Of a DNA stretch of 64,000 bases, positions 42,946 to 52,287 are shown in pieces. Within the stretch, counting starts at the first letter, position 1. Each line of letters opens with the position of its first letter. The DNA comes from an uncultured Paracoccaceae bacterium (GTDB taxonomy: Bacteria; Pseudomonadota; Alphaproteobacteria; Rhodobacterales; Rhodobacteraceae). The notes under the pieces are model-generated. The model searched no databases. It saw only the letters and a list, made by a program, of their open reading frames with translations, and was not told where the DNA came from. The position numbers and the translations under genes were made by a program. Location: positions 1 to 64,000 of the forward strand of contig CALIZF010000013.1 in NCBI GenBank assembly GCA_938028765.1, in the 5' to 3' direction.

Positions 42946-43787
42946 CGCGGCGCCCGCATGAACCGGGCCAGCAGCAGGTAGGCCAGCGTCACCAGCAGCA
43001 TCAGACAGACCGACAGCGCCGCCGCCATCGGGATGTCGGCCCGCCGCCCGAGGTTCAGCATGACCAGCTGCGCCGCCGCCAGATCGCGCCCGCCGCCGAG
43101 GATCTGCGGGGTCACATAGTCGCCCACGCAGAGCGCGAAGGTCAGGAACGCGCCGACCGCGATCCCCGGCGCGGTCAGCGGCAGGATGACATGGTGAAAG
43201 GTCGCCACCGGCCCGGCGCCGAGGTCCGCCGCCGCCCGGCGCAGGTTCGGCGGCAACTGCGTCAGGCTTGCATAGATCGTCAGCGTCAGCAGCATCGTGA
43301 AGAAATGCGTGAACCCGATGACGGTGGCCGCCCGCGAATTGGCGAGGTCGAGCGCTGGCAGGCCGATACCCTCGAGCCAGCCGTTCAGCACCCCCTGCCG
43401 CGCAAGCATCAGTGACCATGCGTAGGACCGCACGACATAGGACGTCCAGAACGGCAGCACCGCCAGGGCCAGGGCCAGGCGCCGCCAGCGCGGCGGCACT
43501 TCCTCGGCGATGATCCAGGCCAGCGGAAAGGCAAGCACGACCGACAGCGCGGTGACGGTCAGCGTGATCTCGATCGAGTTGAGGATCGCGCGCACCGCCG
43601 CCGGCTCGCCCAGGATCGCGCGATAGTTTTCAAGCGTCCAGGCTGGCACAAGGCCCGCCGCCGTCCGCTGCCAGAGACTGAGGGCGGCCATCGCCATGAA
43701 GGGCACGACGAAGAACGCCACCGTCCAGACCACGGCGGGCAGCGTCAGCGCCCAGGCCCGCCGCGCCTCTGCCGCGTCAAGGCTCAC
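42942..43787 (-). CDS. ABC transporter permease (PotB type)
   Basis: A 281-residue inner-membrane permease of the PotB type. Six helices are visible, with the first at LPAVVWTVAFFVVPFMAMAAL. The EAA loop lies at RRAAADLGAGPVATFHHVILP. The start is a GTG overlapping the binding-protein stop (GTGA); the longer frame upstream has no homology. It is cotranscribed with the PotC type permease. Confidence 0.92.
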   Translation of the reverse strand: MSLDAAEARRAWALTLPAVVWTVAFFVVPFMAMAALSLWQRTAAGLVPAWTLENYRAILGEPAAVRAILNSIEITLTVTALSVVLAFPLAWIIAEEVPPRWRRLALALAVLPFWTSYVVRSYAWSLMLARQGVLNGWLEGIGLPALDLANSRAATVIGFTHFFTMLLTLTIYASLTQLPPNLRRAAADLGAGPVATFHHVILPLTAPGIAVGAFLTFALCVGDYVTPQILGGGRDLAAAQLVMLNLGRRADIPMAAALSVCLMLLVTLAYLLLARFMRAPR

Positions 43788-44824
43788 CGCGCAAGGAACC
43801 GCGTCCAGACGTCCTGCATCGCGGCATCCAGCGCCGCGTCGGGCGCGGGATAAAGCTGCGCGCGCTTGAGGTATTCCGCCTGCTCGTCCCAACGCAGCGC
43901 GGCCTTCTGGTCGGCCGTCAGCACCTCGCCCGCCGCGCGGTTCGCGGGCATCGCCCAGTAGCAGCTCGACGTCGCGAGCGCCGCCTGCCCTTCCGGCGAC
44001 AGGACATGGCGGACGAACTCGACCGCCAGATCCTTGCGCCCGGACGCGGCGAACACGCCGATCGACTGGCTCCACCGGACCGCCCCCTGTTCGGGGATCA
44101 TCCAGTCGAGGTTCGGGTTTTCGGACACGAGGCCCGCGGTCACCCATTCGCCCCCGCCCACCAGGATGTCCACCGCGCCCGTAGCGATCGCGGTCTGGCT
44201 TGCCACCACCTCGCCGACCGAGGCGGCGCTGTCCTTCAGCTTCAGAAGCGCCTCCTCGATCGCCGGCAGGTCGGCCGCCGTCAGGTCGGCGGTCTTCAGA
44301 CCGAGGCCGACCGCGACCAAGCCCATCACGGGCAGGTAATAGTCATAGACCGCGAGCCGCCCCGCGAAATCGCCCGACCACAGCCGCGTCATGTCGGCAA
44401 GGTCGGCGGCCGACACCTTCGACTTGTCGAAGCTGACGGTGTTGTAGCCGAACTTCTCGGTGATCGCCCAGGTCTGCCCGTCGATCACATGGGTCTCGGC
44501 CATCACGACCTCGGGGAACAGCGTGTCGTAGGGCAGCCGGTCCACCGGCAGCGGCGCGAGGATGCCCGCCGCGACCGCGCGCGGCACGTCGATGCCGTCG
44601 ATCACCAGCACGTCCCAGTCGCCGGGGCGCGACTGTTCGATGATCGACAGCGCCGCCCCCGTGCCCTCGTATTCCTTCAGGTTCACCTTCACGCCCCATT
44701 TCTTCTCGAACGGCTCGATCAGCGCGGGGTCGGTGTGGTCGCACCAGACAAGGGCGTTGAGTTCCTGCGCCAGCGCGGGCGCTGCGGTCAGGATCAGGGC
44801 CAGTGCGGTCGCGGCGGGTTTCAT
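43784..44824 (-). CDS. Periplasmic spermidine/putrescine-type substrate-binding protein
   Basis: A 346-residue protein with a signal peptide (TALALILTAAPALAQ) and the PotD/PotF-type fold starting LNALVWCDHTDP, then LKEYEGTGAALS, DVLVIDGIDVP and AITEKFGYNTV. It binds a cationic ligand for the ABC importer. The ATG at 44824 has AAGGAG six bases upstream. It follows the amidinotransferase gene by 17 bp, so the ligand is plausibly an arginine or guanidino derivative or a polyamine. Confidence 0.92.
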   Translation of the reverse strand: MKPAATALALILTAAPALAQELNALVWCDHTDPALIEPFEKKWGVKVNLKEYEGTGAALSIIEQSRPGDWDVLVIDGIDVPRAVAAGILAPLPVDRLPYDTLFPEVVMAETHVIDGQTWAITEKFGYNTVSFDKSKVSAADLADMTRLWSGDFAGRLAVYDYYLPVMGLVAVGLGLKTADLTAADLPAIEEALLKLKDSAASVGEVVASQTAIATGAVDILVGGGEWVTAGLVSENPNLDWMIPEQGAVRWSQSIGVFAASGRKDLAVEFVRHVLSPEGQAALATSSCYWAMPANRAAGEVLTADQKAALRWDEQAEYLKRAQLYPAPDAALDAAMQDVWTRFLAR

Positions 44825-44841
44825 CGGCGTCTCCTTCCGGG

Positions 44842-45699
44842 TCAGTCGGCGTCGCGGTTCAGCGGCATCGTCAGGCAATGCGCGCTGCCCCCGCCATGGG
44901 CGAACAGGCGCAGCTCTGGGTCGAGCACGGTCAGTCCCTCGGCCCGCAGGCGGGCATTCGTCTCGCGGCTGTGGCGCGGCGACAGGACGCGGCCCTGCCC
45001 CAGCGCCAGGACGTTGCAGGCCATGTCGGCCATCGCCGCGCGGTAACCAACCGGGATCGTGCGGATCTGCCGCGCGCCCAGCCACGACAGGAAATCGTCC
45101 GGCAGCGCATCGGGGCAGACCAGCGCAAGGCCCGGCGCGGCCATCGAGAAGATCACGTCGAGGTGCAGGAAATGGTCGTCGAAGGGCACGACCGCCACCT
45201 CCCAGCCAAGCTCGCGCAGCCAGCCGGCGAACTCTTCTGCGCCCTCCGCCGAGGTTCGCCCGCCGGAACAGCCGACGGCGGCAAGGCCGGGCCGGATCAG
45301 GTGGATGTCGCCGCCCTCGAGCGTTCCCCGCACCGCAGCCTTCCACATGGGCCAGCCGTAGAAGTCCAGCACGCCCGCCACCTCGCCCCGCCGCTGCGGC
45401 ATGGCGAGCATGGTCAGCACCGGCCCGCCGGGCGCCACCTGCGAGGAATCGCGGGTATAGACCTGATAGGGTAGGCCCGGATCGGGCGTCAGATAATGGC
45501 AGGCGACGCCCGCCCCGCGCAGCGCATCCTCCAGTTCCGCATACTCGGCCGCCAGCGCGGCGCGGTCCATCGGCCGCCCCGCGGCCAGCGTCGCCCGTGC
45601 GATCGCATTCGTCGGGATCCAGCGGTAGTGGTCGGGCCGGCACAAGAGCACGTCGGTCAGCCGGCCGGTTTCCGAGGTCAGCGTCCAGGTCATCGCCAT
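44842..45699 (-). CDS. DDAH/arginine deiminase-superfamily amidinotransferase
   Basis: A 285-residue guanidino-modifying enzyme. It has YTRDSSQVAPGG (residues 81-92), LEGGDIHLI (128-136), HLDVIF (His179 and Asp181) and a C-terminal SAHCLTMPL with the nucleophile Cys275. This is the Cys-His-acid arrangement of dimethylarginine dimethylaminohydrolase and arginine deiminase. The likely reaction is hydrolysis of (methyl)arginine to citrulline and (methyl)amine. Two starts, 45699 and 45693, are possible. It is the first gene of an operon with a PotABCD-type importer and a metallo-hydrolase. Confidence 0.87.
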   Translation of the reverse strand: MAMTWTLTSETGRLTDVLLCRPDHYRWIPTNAIARATLAAGRPMDRAALAAEYAELEDALRGAGVACHYLTPDPGLPYQVYTRDSSQVAPGGPVLTMLAMPQRRGEVAGVLDFYGWPMWKAAVRGTLEGGDIHLIRPGLAAVGCSGGRTSAEGAEEFAGWLRELGWEVAVVPFDDHFLHLDVIFSMAAPGLALVCPDALPDDFLSWLGARQIRTIPVGYRAAMADMACNVLALGQGRVLSPRHSRETNARLRAEGLTVLDPELRLFAHGGGSAHCLTMPLNRDAD

Positions 45700-45856
45700 C
45701 GTCCGAAGTCGCGCGCGGCAACAATGGCGCGTCGTGCGGAAATGAAAAGGGCCGCTGCGCCGGACATGGGGCATCTGCACAAATCCTGTGCAGCAGAGCG
45801 CGGTTCGGCGGCCGGGCCACTGCCCTCGCGCAACGGCCGGTTGCACCCGCGCCCTG

Positions 45857-47962
45857 TCAGGACGCCGCTGCGGGCGGCGGCAACGCGGCACGCGCGGCGG
45901 CCGCAGCGGCTTCGGGGGGCAGATCCTCGGCGCGGACGCGGACGGTGGGGAAGGCAAGCTCGATCCCGTTCTCAAGGAACGCCTCCTCGACCGCGACGTA
46001 GGCGCGCCGGCGGATCATGAACTGTTCGCCCGGCTTGGCCATGAACTTCAGCTTGATGACCAGCCCGCGCTCGGCGATCGCATCCACCCCCTGCAGCTTC
46101 AGGGGCTGGATGAACGACGGCGCGAGATCCGGATCCTCCCACAGCGCGGCACCGACCTTCTTTACGATCTTCTTCACCTTCGCCATGTCGGTGCCGAAGG
46201 CGACGGTGAATTCCAGCTTGTCGATCACCCAGTCGCGGCTCAGGTTCTGGATCGCGCCGAGCGAGCCGAAGGGGATGGTATAGACCGCGCCGCGGTGGTG
46301 GCGCAGCTTGATCGACCGCAGCGAAAAGCTTTCGACGGTGCCCTTCGCATTGCCGGCGACGATGTATTCGCCGACCCGGAATGCGTCGTCGAGCAGGTAG
46401 AACATGCCCGAGATGATGTCCTTCACCATGTTCTGCGCACCAAAGCCGATGGCGACGCCGGCGATGCCCGCGCCGGCGATCAGCGGCGCGATGTCCACCC
46501 CCACCGCCGCCAGCCCCATCATCACGCCGACGACCGCGAAGATGCCCTGCAGCACGTTGCGCAGGATCGGCAGCAGGGTGCGCAGCCTGGCCCGGCGCCG
46601 CGCCTCGTCGGGATCGGTAGAGGGATCCTGCGCGCGTTCCACCCAGGTGTCGATCGCGGTGCGGATCAGGTGCCAGGCGAAGTCGAAGATCACCAGCACC
46701 GCCGCAAGATAGAGGATCACCCGGGCGATCACGCTGTCGCGCCCCTCGCCCGCCACCACCTCGTCCAGCGTGATGCCCCAGGCCCGCAAGAGGAAGAACG
46801 CCGACGCAATCACCAGCACCAGCCGCGCCCCCCGCTCGATCGCGGCGGCAAGAACGCTCGGCGGGCGATAGGCGGCCTCGCCCTCGACCGGAGGGCCCTC
46901 GCGCAGGATGTGGTTGACGGCCCGGTTCACAAGGCCGATGGCCAGCGGCAGCAGCCCCGCCACCAGCAGCGGCGCCAGCAGGAACAACGCCCCCGACAGC
47001 CAGGTGGCGAACAGCAGGACGATGTAGACCGACCACAGGACGGCGCCGGCCAGCGTCGGCTGCGGCGTGCCAAGGTCGCGCGCACGACGCTGCCAGATCC
47101 ACGCGATGTTCAGGATACCGATGATCACGAAGAAGGCGAACCCCACCATCAGGTGCACCGGCAGCGACACGCCGAGGACGCTCAGCGACTGCGCGATCGC
47201 AACGCCCGTCATCAGGACGCCCGCGAAGGCGACGAGCCGCGGGAACCAGAAATCCGCGACCGCGTCGGGCATCGGGATCACCCGCCGTTCCGGCGCGCCG
47301 GGCGCCACGAGGATGCGGAATGCATAAAGCAGGACGCGGAACGCGATCACCGACAGGATCACCCGCGCCGCGACGCCGAAGGCGAGGGGGGGCAGCGGCA
47401 GCAGCATCAAGACGCCGAGACTGGCCAACGAGAAGCTGCCCACCGCGCCAAGCGCAAGCATGATCCGCAGGGCAAGCTTGCCCAGGCGTTCGGTCACGGT
47501 ATCTTCGGCCGAACCGAGAACGTGCTTGCGGAACCGGCGCGTGGCGCGCAGGAAGCGCCACTCGACGAAGAGGCCCGATCCGACAAGGACGGCGACCATC
47601 AGGATGGTGACGGCCCAGCCGCGTTCCGCCGCCTCGTGCCCCAGGGCCGCGAGGCCCGCCGCGATCTCGCCCGGGGCGCGGGGGATGGTCTCGGCCAGAC
47701 GGTCGCGGTGGCGGGCGACGCGGGCAAAGCCGCGGTCGAGGAAATCCTGTTCGGGTTCGGCCTCGGGCACGGCGGGCGCGGCGGGCGCGGCGGCAGTGCC
47801 GGACAGCCAGTCCTGCACCACCGGCGAGGCCAGAAGGGCGCGCAGCTGCTCCACCTCGGCCGGCAGGGCGGCCGGGGCGGCGGGCGCGGCCTCCCGCGCC
47901 GCGGCGGGCACCGCAAGGATCAGGGCGGCCAGCAGCGCAGCGATCGGCCGGCGCACGGTCAC
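45857..47962 (-). CDS. Large MscS-family mechanosensitive channel
   Basis: A 701-residue protein with a signal peptide (PIAALLAALILAVPAAA), a periplasmic segment, about ten helices, and the pore/beta-domain core IAGVAIGFGAQNMVKDI and GTVESFSLRSIKLRHH. It is a paralogue of the protein at 49241-51526. It opens on hypo-osmotic shock. The start is a GTG overlapping the methyltransferase-like gene stop (GTGA), so the two are coupled. The ATG lower down would lose the signal peptide. Confidence 0.92.
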   Translation of the reverse strand: MTVRRPIAALLAALILAVPAAAREAAPAAPAALPAEVEQLRALLASPVVQDWLSGTAAAPAAPAVPEAEPEQDFLDRGFARVARHRDRLAETIPRAPGEIAAGLAALGHEAAERGWAVTILMVAVLVGSGLFVEWRFLRATRRFRKHVLGSAEDTVTERLGKLALRIMLALGAVGSFSLASLGVLMLLPLPPLAFGVAARVILSVIAFRVLLYAFRILVAPGAPERRVIPMPDAVADFWFPRLVAFAGVLMTGVAIAQSLSVLGVSLPVHLMVGFAFFVIIGILNIAWIWQRRARDLGTPQPTLAGAVLWSVYIVLLFATWLSGALFLLAPLLVAGLLPLAIGLVNRAVNHILREGPPVEGEAAYRPPSVLAAAIERGARLVLVIASAFFLLRAWGITLDEVVAGEGRDSVIARVILYLAAVLVIFDFAWHLIRTAIDTWVERAQDPSTDPDEARRRARLRTLLPILRNVLQGIFAVVGVMMGLAAVGVDIAPLIAGAGIAGVAIGFGAQNMVKDIISGMFYLLDDAFRVGEYIVAGNAKGTVESFSLRSIKLRHHRGAVYTIPFGSLGAIQNLSRDWVIDKLEFTVAFGTDMAKVKKIVKKVGAALWEDPDLAPSFIQPLKLQGVDAIAERGLVIKLKFMAKPGEQFMIRRRAYVAVEEAFLENGIELAFPTVRVRAEDLPPEAAAAAARAALPPPAAAS

Positions 47963-48453
47963 CCCCCCCGGCGGCGATAGAGGAAGCAGCGCCCCGGCAC
48001 CGCGCCGTCGGGCAGCGGCTCTTCGGGCAGGTCGGCGAAATACATCCGGTCGCTCGACACCATCACGCCGCCGGGGCTTAGCAGCGGCTCGACCAGCGGC
48101 GACAACAGGCGGGCGAAGGCATCGTTCTTCGCCGCGTCATGCCCGCCGAGATCCGCATGCACCAGCGCCACCGCGCCCCGGAACCGCGCCAGCGCGGCGG
48201 GCAGCGTGGTGCGCACATCGCCGAGGATCAGCCGATCGGCCGGCGGCATCGAGTCCGGATGGGCGGCCACCGCCCGCTCGAACACCCAGATGTCGCGGCC
48301 CGGCAGGATCTCGCGCAGGTGGTGGTAGGTCCGGCCGTTGCCGAGGCCCAGCTCGAACACCGGCCCCTCGAGCCGCCCGATCATCCGCGCTGCCGCCCCG
48401 AGGCAGGCGCGCTGCGACAGCATCCGGTCGATGAACAGATCGAGGCGGCTCAT
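47959..48453 (-). CDS. Small SAM-dependent methyltransferase-like protein (copy 1)
   Basis: A 164-residue Rossmann-like protein starting MSRLDLFIDRMLSQR. The SAM-binding loop is PVFELGLGNGRTYHHLRE, and an acidic loop (IWVFERAVAAHP) follows. LVHADLGGHD resembles motif IV. It is a near-family member of the gene at 48567, with which it is head-to-head. It has no substrate domain visible, so the target is unknown. Its stop overlaps the MscS gene (GTGA). I chose 48453 to match the copy's MSRLD start. Confidence 0.75.
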   Translation of the reverse strand: MSRLDLFIDRMLSQRACLGAAARMIGRLEGPVFELGLGNGRTYHHLREILPGRDIWVFERAVAAHPDSMPPADRLILGDVRTTLPAALARFRGAVALVHADLGGHDAAKNDAFARLLSPLVEPLLSPGGVMVSSDRMYFADLPEEPLPDGAVPGRCFLYRRRGG

Positions 48454-48566
48454 GGCATCCCCCGGCAGGAAGTGCCCCGTGGCTAGCACGCAGCCCCGCG
48501 CCGGTCCACCGGAACGGGATGGATTGCCCGGCGGATCGCGGCTAAAGGGCTCTCGGGGGGATGCGG

Positions 48567-49043
48567 ATGAGCAGGCTCGACAGCTTCCTGCGCCGCCTGA
48601 TAGCGCAGCGCGACGGGATCGACTGGGCCGCGGCGGCGGTCGCCGGGGTTCCCGGCGACGTCGTGGACATTGGCCTCGGCTACGGGCGGACGTGGGATCA
48701 CCTGCGCGCCCGGCTGCCCGGCCGGCGGATCTGGGCGATCGACCGCCGCGTGGACTGCCACCCCGACTGCCGGCCGCCCGAGGCGGACCTTCTCCTGGGC
48801 GAGGCGGGGCCGATGCTCGACCGGCTGGCGGCAACGGGCGCGCGCATGGCGCTCGCGCATTACGACCTCGGCTTCGGCGACGAGGCGGCCGACGTGGCCG
48901 AGGCGGCGGCCCTCTCGCCCCGCGTCGCCGCCGTGATGACGCCGGGCGGCATCGTTGTGTCGGCCCAGCCGCTGACCGGCCTGTCCCCCCTGCCCGGCCC
49001 CGCCGGGATCCCGCCGGGTCGCTACCTCTTCTACCGCGCCTGA
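48567..49043 (+). CDS. Small SAM-dependent methyltransferase-like protein (copy 2)
   Basis: A 158-residue paralogue of the product of 47959-48453, starting MSRLDSFLRRLIAQR. The SAM loop is VDIGLGYGRTWDHLRARLPG, followed by IWAIDRRVDCHPDC and ALAHYDLGFGD. Shared lengths and motifs show a duplication. It is transcribed away from copy 1, with 113 bp between starts. An in-frame ATG at 48561 is rejected in favour of 48567, which gives the shared MSRLD. Its target molecule is not known. Confidence 0.75.
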   Translation: MSRLDSFLRRLIAQRDGIDWAAAAVAGVPGDVVDIGLGYGRTWDHLRARLPGRRIWAIDRRVDCHPDCRPPEADLLLGEAGPMLDRLAATGARMALAHYDLGFGDEAADVAEAAALSPRVAAVMTPGGIVVSAQPLTGLSPLPGPAGIPPGRYLFYRA

Positions 49044-49169
49044 ACGTCGCCGCGCCCGAACTCTGCGCACCGCCTGCCGGCCGCGGGGGCCCGGCTGCCC
49101 CTCGCCCGGCGAACCAACGCGCGCCGCCTGCCCGGACCGCTCGGAGCCGAGACCGCGCACTTCATCTTG

Positions 49170-49211
49170 TCCCAAATACTCCCGGGGGGTCCGGGGGCCG
49201 GCAGCCCCCGG
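49170..49211. terminator. Hairpin with upstream CAAATACTC motif between convergent genes
   Basis: CTTGTCCCAAATACTCCC (about 49167-49184) precedes CCGGGGGC (49191-49198) and GCCCCCGG (49204-49211), an 8-bp stem with a 5-base loop. It lies between the convergent copy-2 methyltransferase and MscS2 genes. I recall this CAAATACTC-plus-GC-hairpin arrangement as a recurrent intergenic element in Rhodobacteraceae; only one copy is in this window. Confidence 0.5.
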
Positions 49212-49240
49212 GGGCGCGTCCGGGCCAGATGGCGCGCCGT

Positions 49241-51526
49241 TCAGGCGCCGGCGGCGCGGGCGGCGGGGGGCATGGCGTTCCAGTCCTCCATCGCCTCGGG
49301 GTCGAGCGCCGCGGCCGCTGCCGCGTGGCGCTGCGCCTCGGTCAGGGGCGGCCCGCCCTGCGCCTCGGCCACCCGCACGGTGACCTCGCGGTGCGCGAAC
49401 TTGATCCCTTCGCGCAGGAACAGGGCGCGGATCTCCTGATACACCCGCTGGCGGATCAGCCACTGGTCGCCCGGCTTGCACATGAACTTGACGCGGATGA
49501 TCATCGCGCTGTCCTGCATCTCGATCACGCCTTGCGACTTCAGGGGGGCGAGAAACTGGTCGCCGATGGCGGGGTCCTGCAGCAGCTCCTCGCCGAGGCG
49601 CTTGACCAGCTTGCGGACCTTCTCGACATCGGTGTCGTAGGTGACGCGCAGAGGCAGCTTCATGATCACCCAGTCGCGCGAATAGTTGGTCAGCGACTTG
49701 ATCTCGCCGAAGGGAATCGTCTGCAGGGGCCCGAGGTGGTGGCGCAGCTGGAACGACCGGATCGAGATGTTCTCGACCGTCCCCTTCACGTCGCCCACCG
49801 CGATGTATTCGCCGCGGCGGAAGGCGTCGTCGATCAGGAAGAAGACACCGGCGAAGACGTCACGGATCAGGTATTGCGCGCCAAAGCCGATGGCGATGCC
49901 GACCACGCCCGCGCCGGCGAAGAGGGGGGCGAGGTTGATTCCCAGTTCCAGCAGCACCATCGCCCCCGCGGTCGTCAGGATGACGACCAGGATCGCGGTG
50001 CGCACCAGCGGCAGCAGGGTGGCCAGGCGCGTGGCGCCGCGGATACCGCCCTCGTCGCCGGGTTCCGCGGCAAGTTCGGCCACCCCTTCGGCGGCAAGGC
50101 GCTGATCGATGGCGATGCGCGCGGCCTGATAGGCGACATAGCCGATCAGCACGACCGCCGCGATGCCGGCGATGTCGTCCAGCCGGCTTTCCAGAATCGG
50201 CATGTCCGCGACGCCCCAGAGCTTTACGAGCGCCCAGGCCCCGGCCAGCATCGCAAGGATCCCCGAGGTGCGCACGGCGAGGTCCTCGAAGGTCTGCAGC
50301 CGCGGCCCGGCAGCGGCGGCGGCTGCGGCCGTCGCGCGGGCGGCTGCGGCCGCGCCGGTCGCCCGGCGGCGGCGCACGATGCGGTCGATGACGAAGAGCA
50401 CGAGGCCATGGACCGCGATCATCGACACCAGGATGATGTAGATGCTCAGCACCGGCGGCACCCCGTAGGGCTGGCCGATCAGCAGCCGCCAGGTCATGTC
50501 GGCCCAGGCGACCAGCGCATAGACAGCGGCCGCCGGAGCCCAGAGCGCGGCCATGATCCGGGCGGGCGCGGTCGCCTCGGCCGCCGGCTGTCCGTCGAGG
50601 ATCGCCCCGGTGATCGCCCTGCGGTTGAAGGCGATGGTGGCCAGCCCGACGAGGACCGACAGGAAGGTCAGCCCCGCCGTGATGACCGCATGCACATCGT
50701 CGGGCAGGCCGAGTTCGTACATCCAGGTGCAGAACGCATGCGTGGCGACGGCGACCGTGGACCCGATCGCAAGCCACCACAGCAGCCGGCGCGCATCATG
50801 ATCGTCGAGCCGGGCCAGCCGGTAGGCCGGCAGCGCGGGCGCGAGGATCAGCCGCCACAGCACCACCAGCACGAAGGCCGCGGCAAAGGCGCCGAACACC
50901 ACCACGACCGTCTTCTGCGCCTGCGCATTCTCGGGCGCGTCGAAGGCCGCGGCCCCCAGCGTGAACCCGGTGACGATGGTCAGGCCCAGCGTGACGAGGC
51001 CGATGACCGCGCGCAGCACCAGCAGCGGCAGCTTTTCCCCGATTCCCTGCGGATCGGGGCGCAAGAGCCGGCGGAACCACGGCCGCACGATCAGCCGCCC
51101 GAACAGGATCGACACGATCGCATGGCCGAGAACGAGGAACGACAGCGTCCAAGGCACCAGCCAGGCGAAATAGTCGGCCCGACCGGTCGGGCTGTTCGCG
51201 GCCAGCGTCGCGCGCGTCGCGGCGACGGTGTGGGGGATCGCGGCGATCCGCTGCGCAAGCCGCTGGCGGACGACGTCGACCATGACCTGCGTGGCGCCGA
51301 CCATCGTCATGTCGTCGGTTGCGGTTGCGGGCACGGGGCCACCGGTGCGGCCCCAGCGGGCGGCGCGGTCGGCGTCGGCACCCGCCGCTGGCGTGGTCCA
51401 GCGGCCCGGCCCCTCCTCGGGCGCGGACTGCGCCAGGGCAGGGGCGGCCAGCGCCGCGGCGAGCAGCGCGGCCGGCGCGAGCGCGGCGGCAAGGCGGATC
51501 GCGGTGCGGATCGCGGTGCGGATCAC
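49241..51526 (-). CDS. Large MscS-family mechanosensitive channel (second)
   Basis: A 761-residue protein paralogous to 45857-47962. It has a signal peptide (LAAALAPAALLAAALAAPALAQ), a long N-terminal periplasmic part, about ten helices and the MscS core VVGIAIGFGAQYLIRD and GTVENISIRSFQLRHH. It begins with GTG at 51526, overlapping the deacetylase-like gene stop (GTGA), which makes it the last gene of the glycan operon. The 5' end has a 12-bp tandem repeat (ATCCGCACCGCG) coding IRTA twice. Channel opening could be tuned by the glycan context, which is inference. Confidence 0.92.
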   Translation of the reverse strand: MIRTAIRTAIRLAAALAPAALLAAALAAPALAQSAPEEGPGRWTTPAAGADADRAARWGRTGGPVPATATDDMTMVGATQVMVDVVRQRLAQRIAAIPHTVAATRATLAANSPTGRADYFAWLVPWTLSFLVLGHAIVSILFGRLIVRPWFRRLLRPDPQGIGEKLPLLVLRAVIGLVTLGLTIVTGFTLGAAAFDAPENAQAQKTVVVVFGAFAAAFVLVVLWRLILAPALPAYRLARLDDHDARRLLWWLAIGSTVAVATHAFCTWMYELGLPDDVHAVITAGLTFLSVLVGLATIAFNRRAITGAILDGQPAAEATAPARIMAALWAPAAAVYALVAWADMTWRLLIGQPYGVPPVLSIYIILVSMIAVHGLVLFVIDRIVRRRRATGAAAAARATAAAAAAAGPRLQTFEDLAVRTSGILAMLAGAWALVKLWGVADMPILESRLDDIAGIAAVVLIGYVAYQAARIAIDQRLAAEGVAELAAEPGDEGGIRGATRLATLLPLVRTAILVVILTTAGAMVLLELGINLAPLFAGAGVVGIAIGFGAQYLIRDVFAGVFFLIDDAFRRGEYIAVGDVKGTVENISIRSFQLRHHLGPLQTIPFGEIKSLTNYSRDWVIMKLPLRVTYDTDVEKVRKLVKRLGEELLQDPAIGDQFLAPLKSQGVIEMQDSAMIIRVKFMCKPGDQWLIRQRVYQEIRALFLREGIKFAHREVTVRVAEAQGGPPLTEAQRHAAAAAALDPEAMEDWNAMPPAARAAGA

Positions 51527-52287
51527 GGCGCGGTCTCTCCGGACATCAGGTCTGGCACGGCGGTGGCGTTGCAGGCATCATAGAGGAGTTTCGGCACGAG
51601 CGTATCGAGGAACTCCCAGATCAAGCGGTCGTGCGCGAGGTGATGGGTCAGAAGGCCGAGCGGGGCCGGCCGCGGCGCCGCGCGCCGGGCCGCCAGAAGG
51701 GCCGCGATCCGGGCGCAGAGGACGGCGGGATCGGCCAGCGACCGGGTGCTGCGCCAGTCGATGGGGTCGATCTCGGTATCGAGGCGGACAAGCCCGGGAT
51801 GCGGCCCACCCCCCGCCCCAGGAACCGCCGACAGCGCGCGGAACCCCAGAACCGGCAACCGCGCGGCATGACCGGGCGCGATCCGGTTCCACGGCGGCAC
51901 GAACACGGGCACGGCACGGTCGCCGAACAGGTCGCGGATGCGCGCCAGCCCCCGCGCGGCGTCGGCCGCCGCGGCGCGGGGCCCGCGGGCGCGGCCGAAC
52001 TCGGATTTCTTGACGCCCGCCGGCTCGTGATTGGCGTGGGCCCAGCCGTGGACCATGACCGCCACCGGGGCGTCCCGCACCCGCGCGGCCAGCGCGGGCG
52101 TCGCCCCGGCGGGGATCGCCGCCAGGCCCAGCGGCAGGCCCCAGCGCCCGGCGCGGTCGAGGGCGGCATCGAGCGCGGGCGACGGCGCGGTCGCGTCGTC
52201 GTCGCGCCACCACAGCGGCACGCGCTGCCGCGCGCCCTGCCAGCGGGCCAGCTCGGCGTCGAGCGCGGCGAAGGGGTCAGCGGACAC
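51523..52287 (-). CDS. Polysaccharide deacetylase-like protein
   Basis: A 254-residue protein with a NodB-like metal site: WWRDDDATAPS (Asp), HGWAHANHEP (the HxxxH pair) and VPPWNRIAP. Its N-terminus is DPFAALDAELARWQ. It is close to a carbohydrate esterase that removes acetyl groups from sugars. It starts with GTG at 52287 and overlaps the MurG-like gene by 11 bp. No signal peptide is seen, so it acts in the cytoplasm or on a lipid-linked precursor. Confidence 0.82.
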   Translation of the reverse strand: MSADPFAALDAELARWQGARQRVPLWWRDDDATAPSPALDAALDRAGRWGLPLGLAAIPAGATPALAARVRDAPVAVMVHGWAHANHEPAGVKKSEFGRARGPRAAAADAARGLARIRDLFGDRAVPVFVPPWNRIAPGHAARLPVLGFRALSAVPGAGGGPHPGLVRLDTEIDPIDWRSTRSLADPAVLCARIAALLAARRAAPRPAPLGLLTHHLAHDRLIWEFLDTLVPKLLYDACNATAVPDLMSGETAP

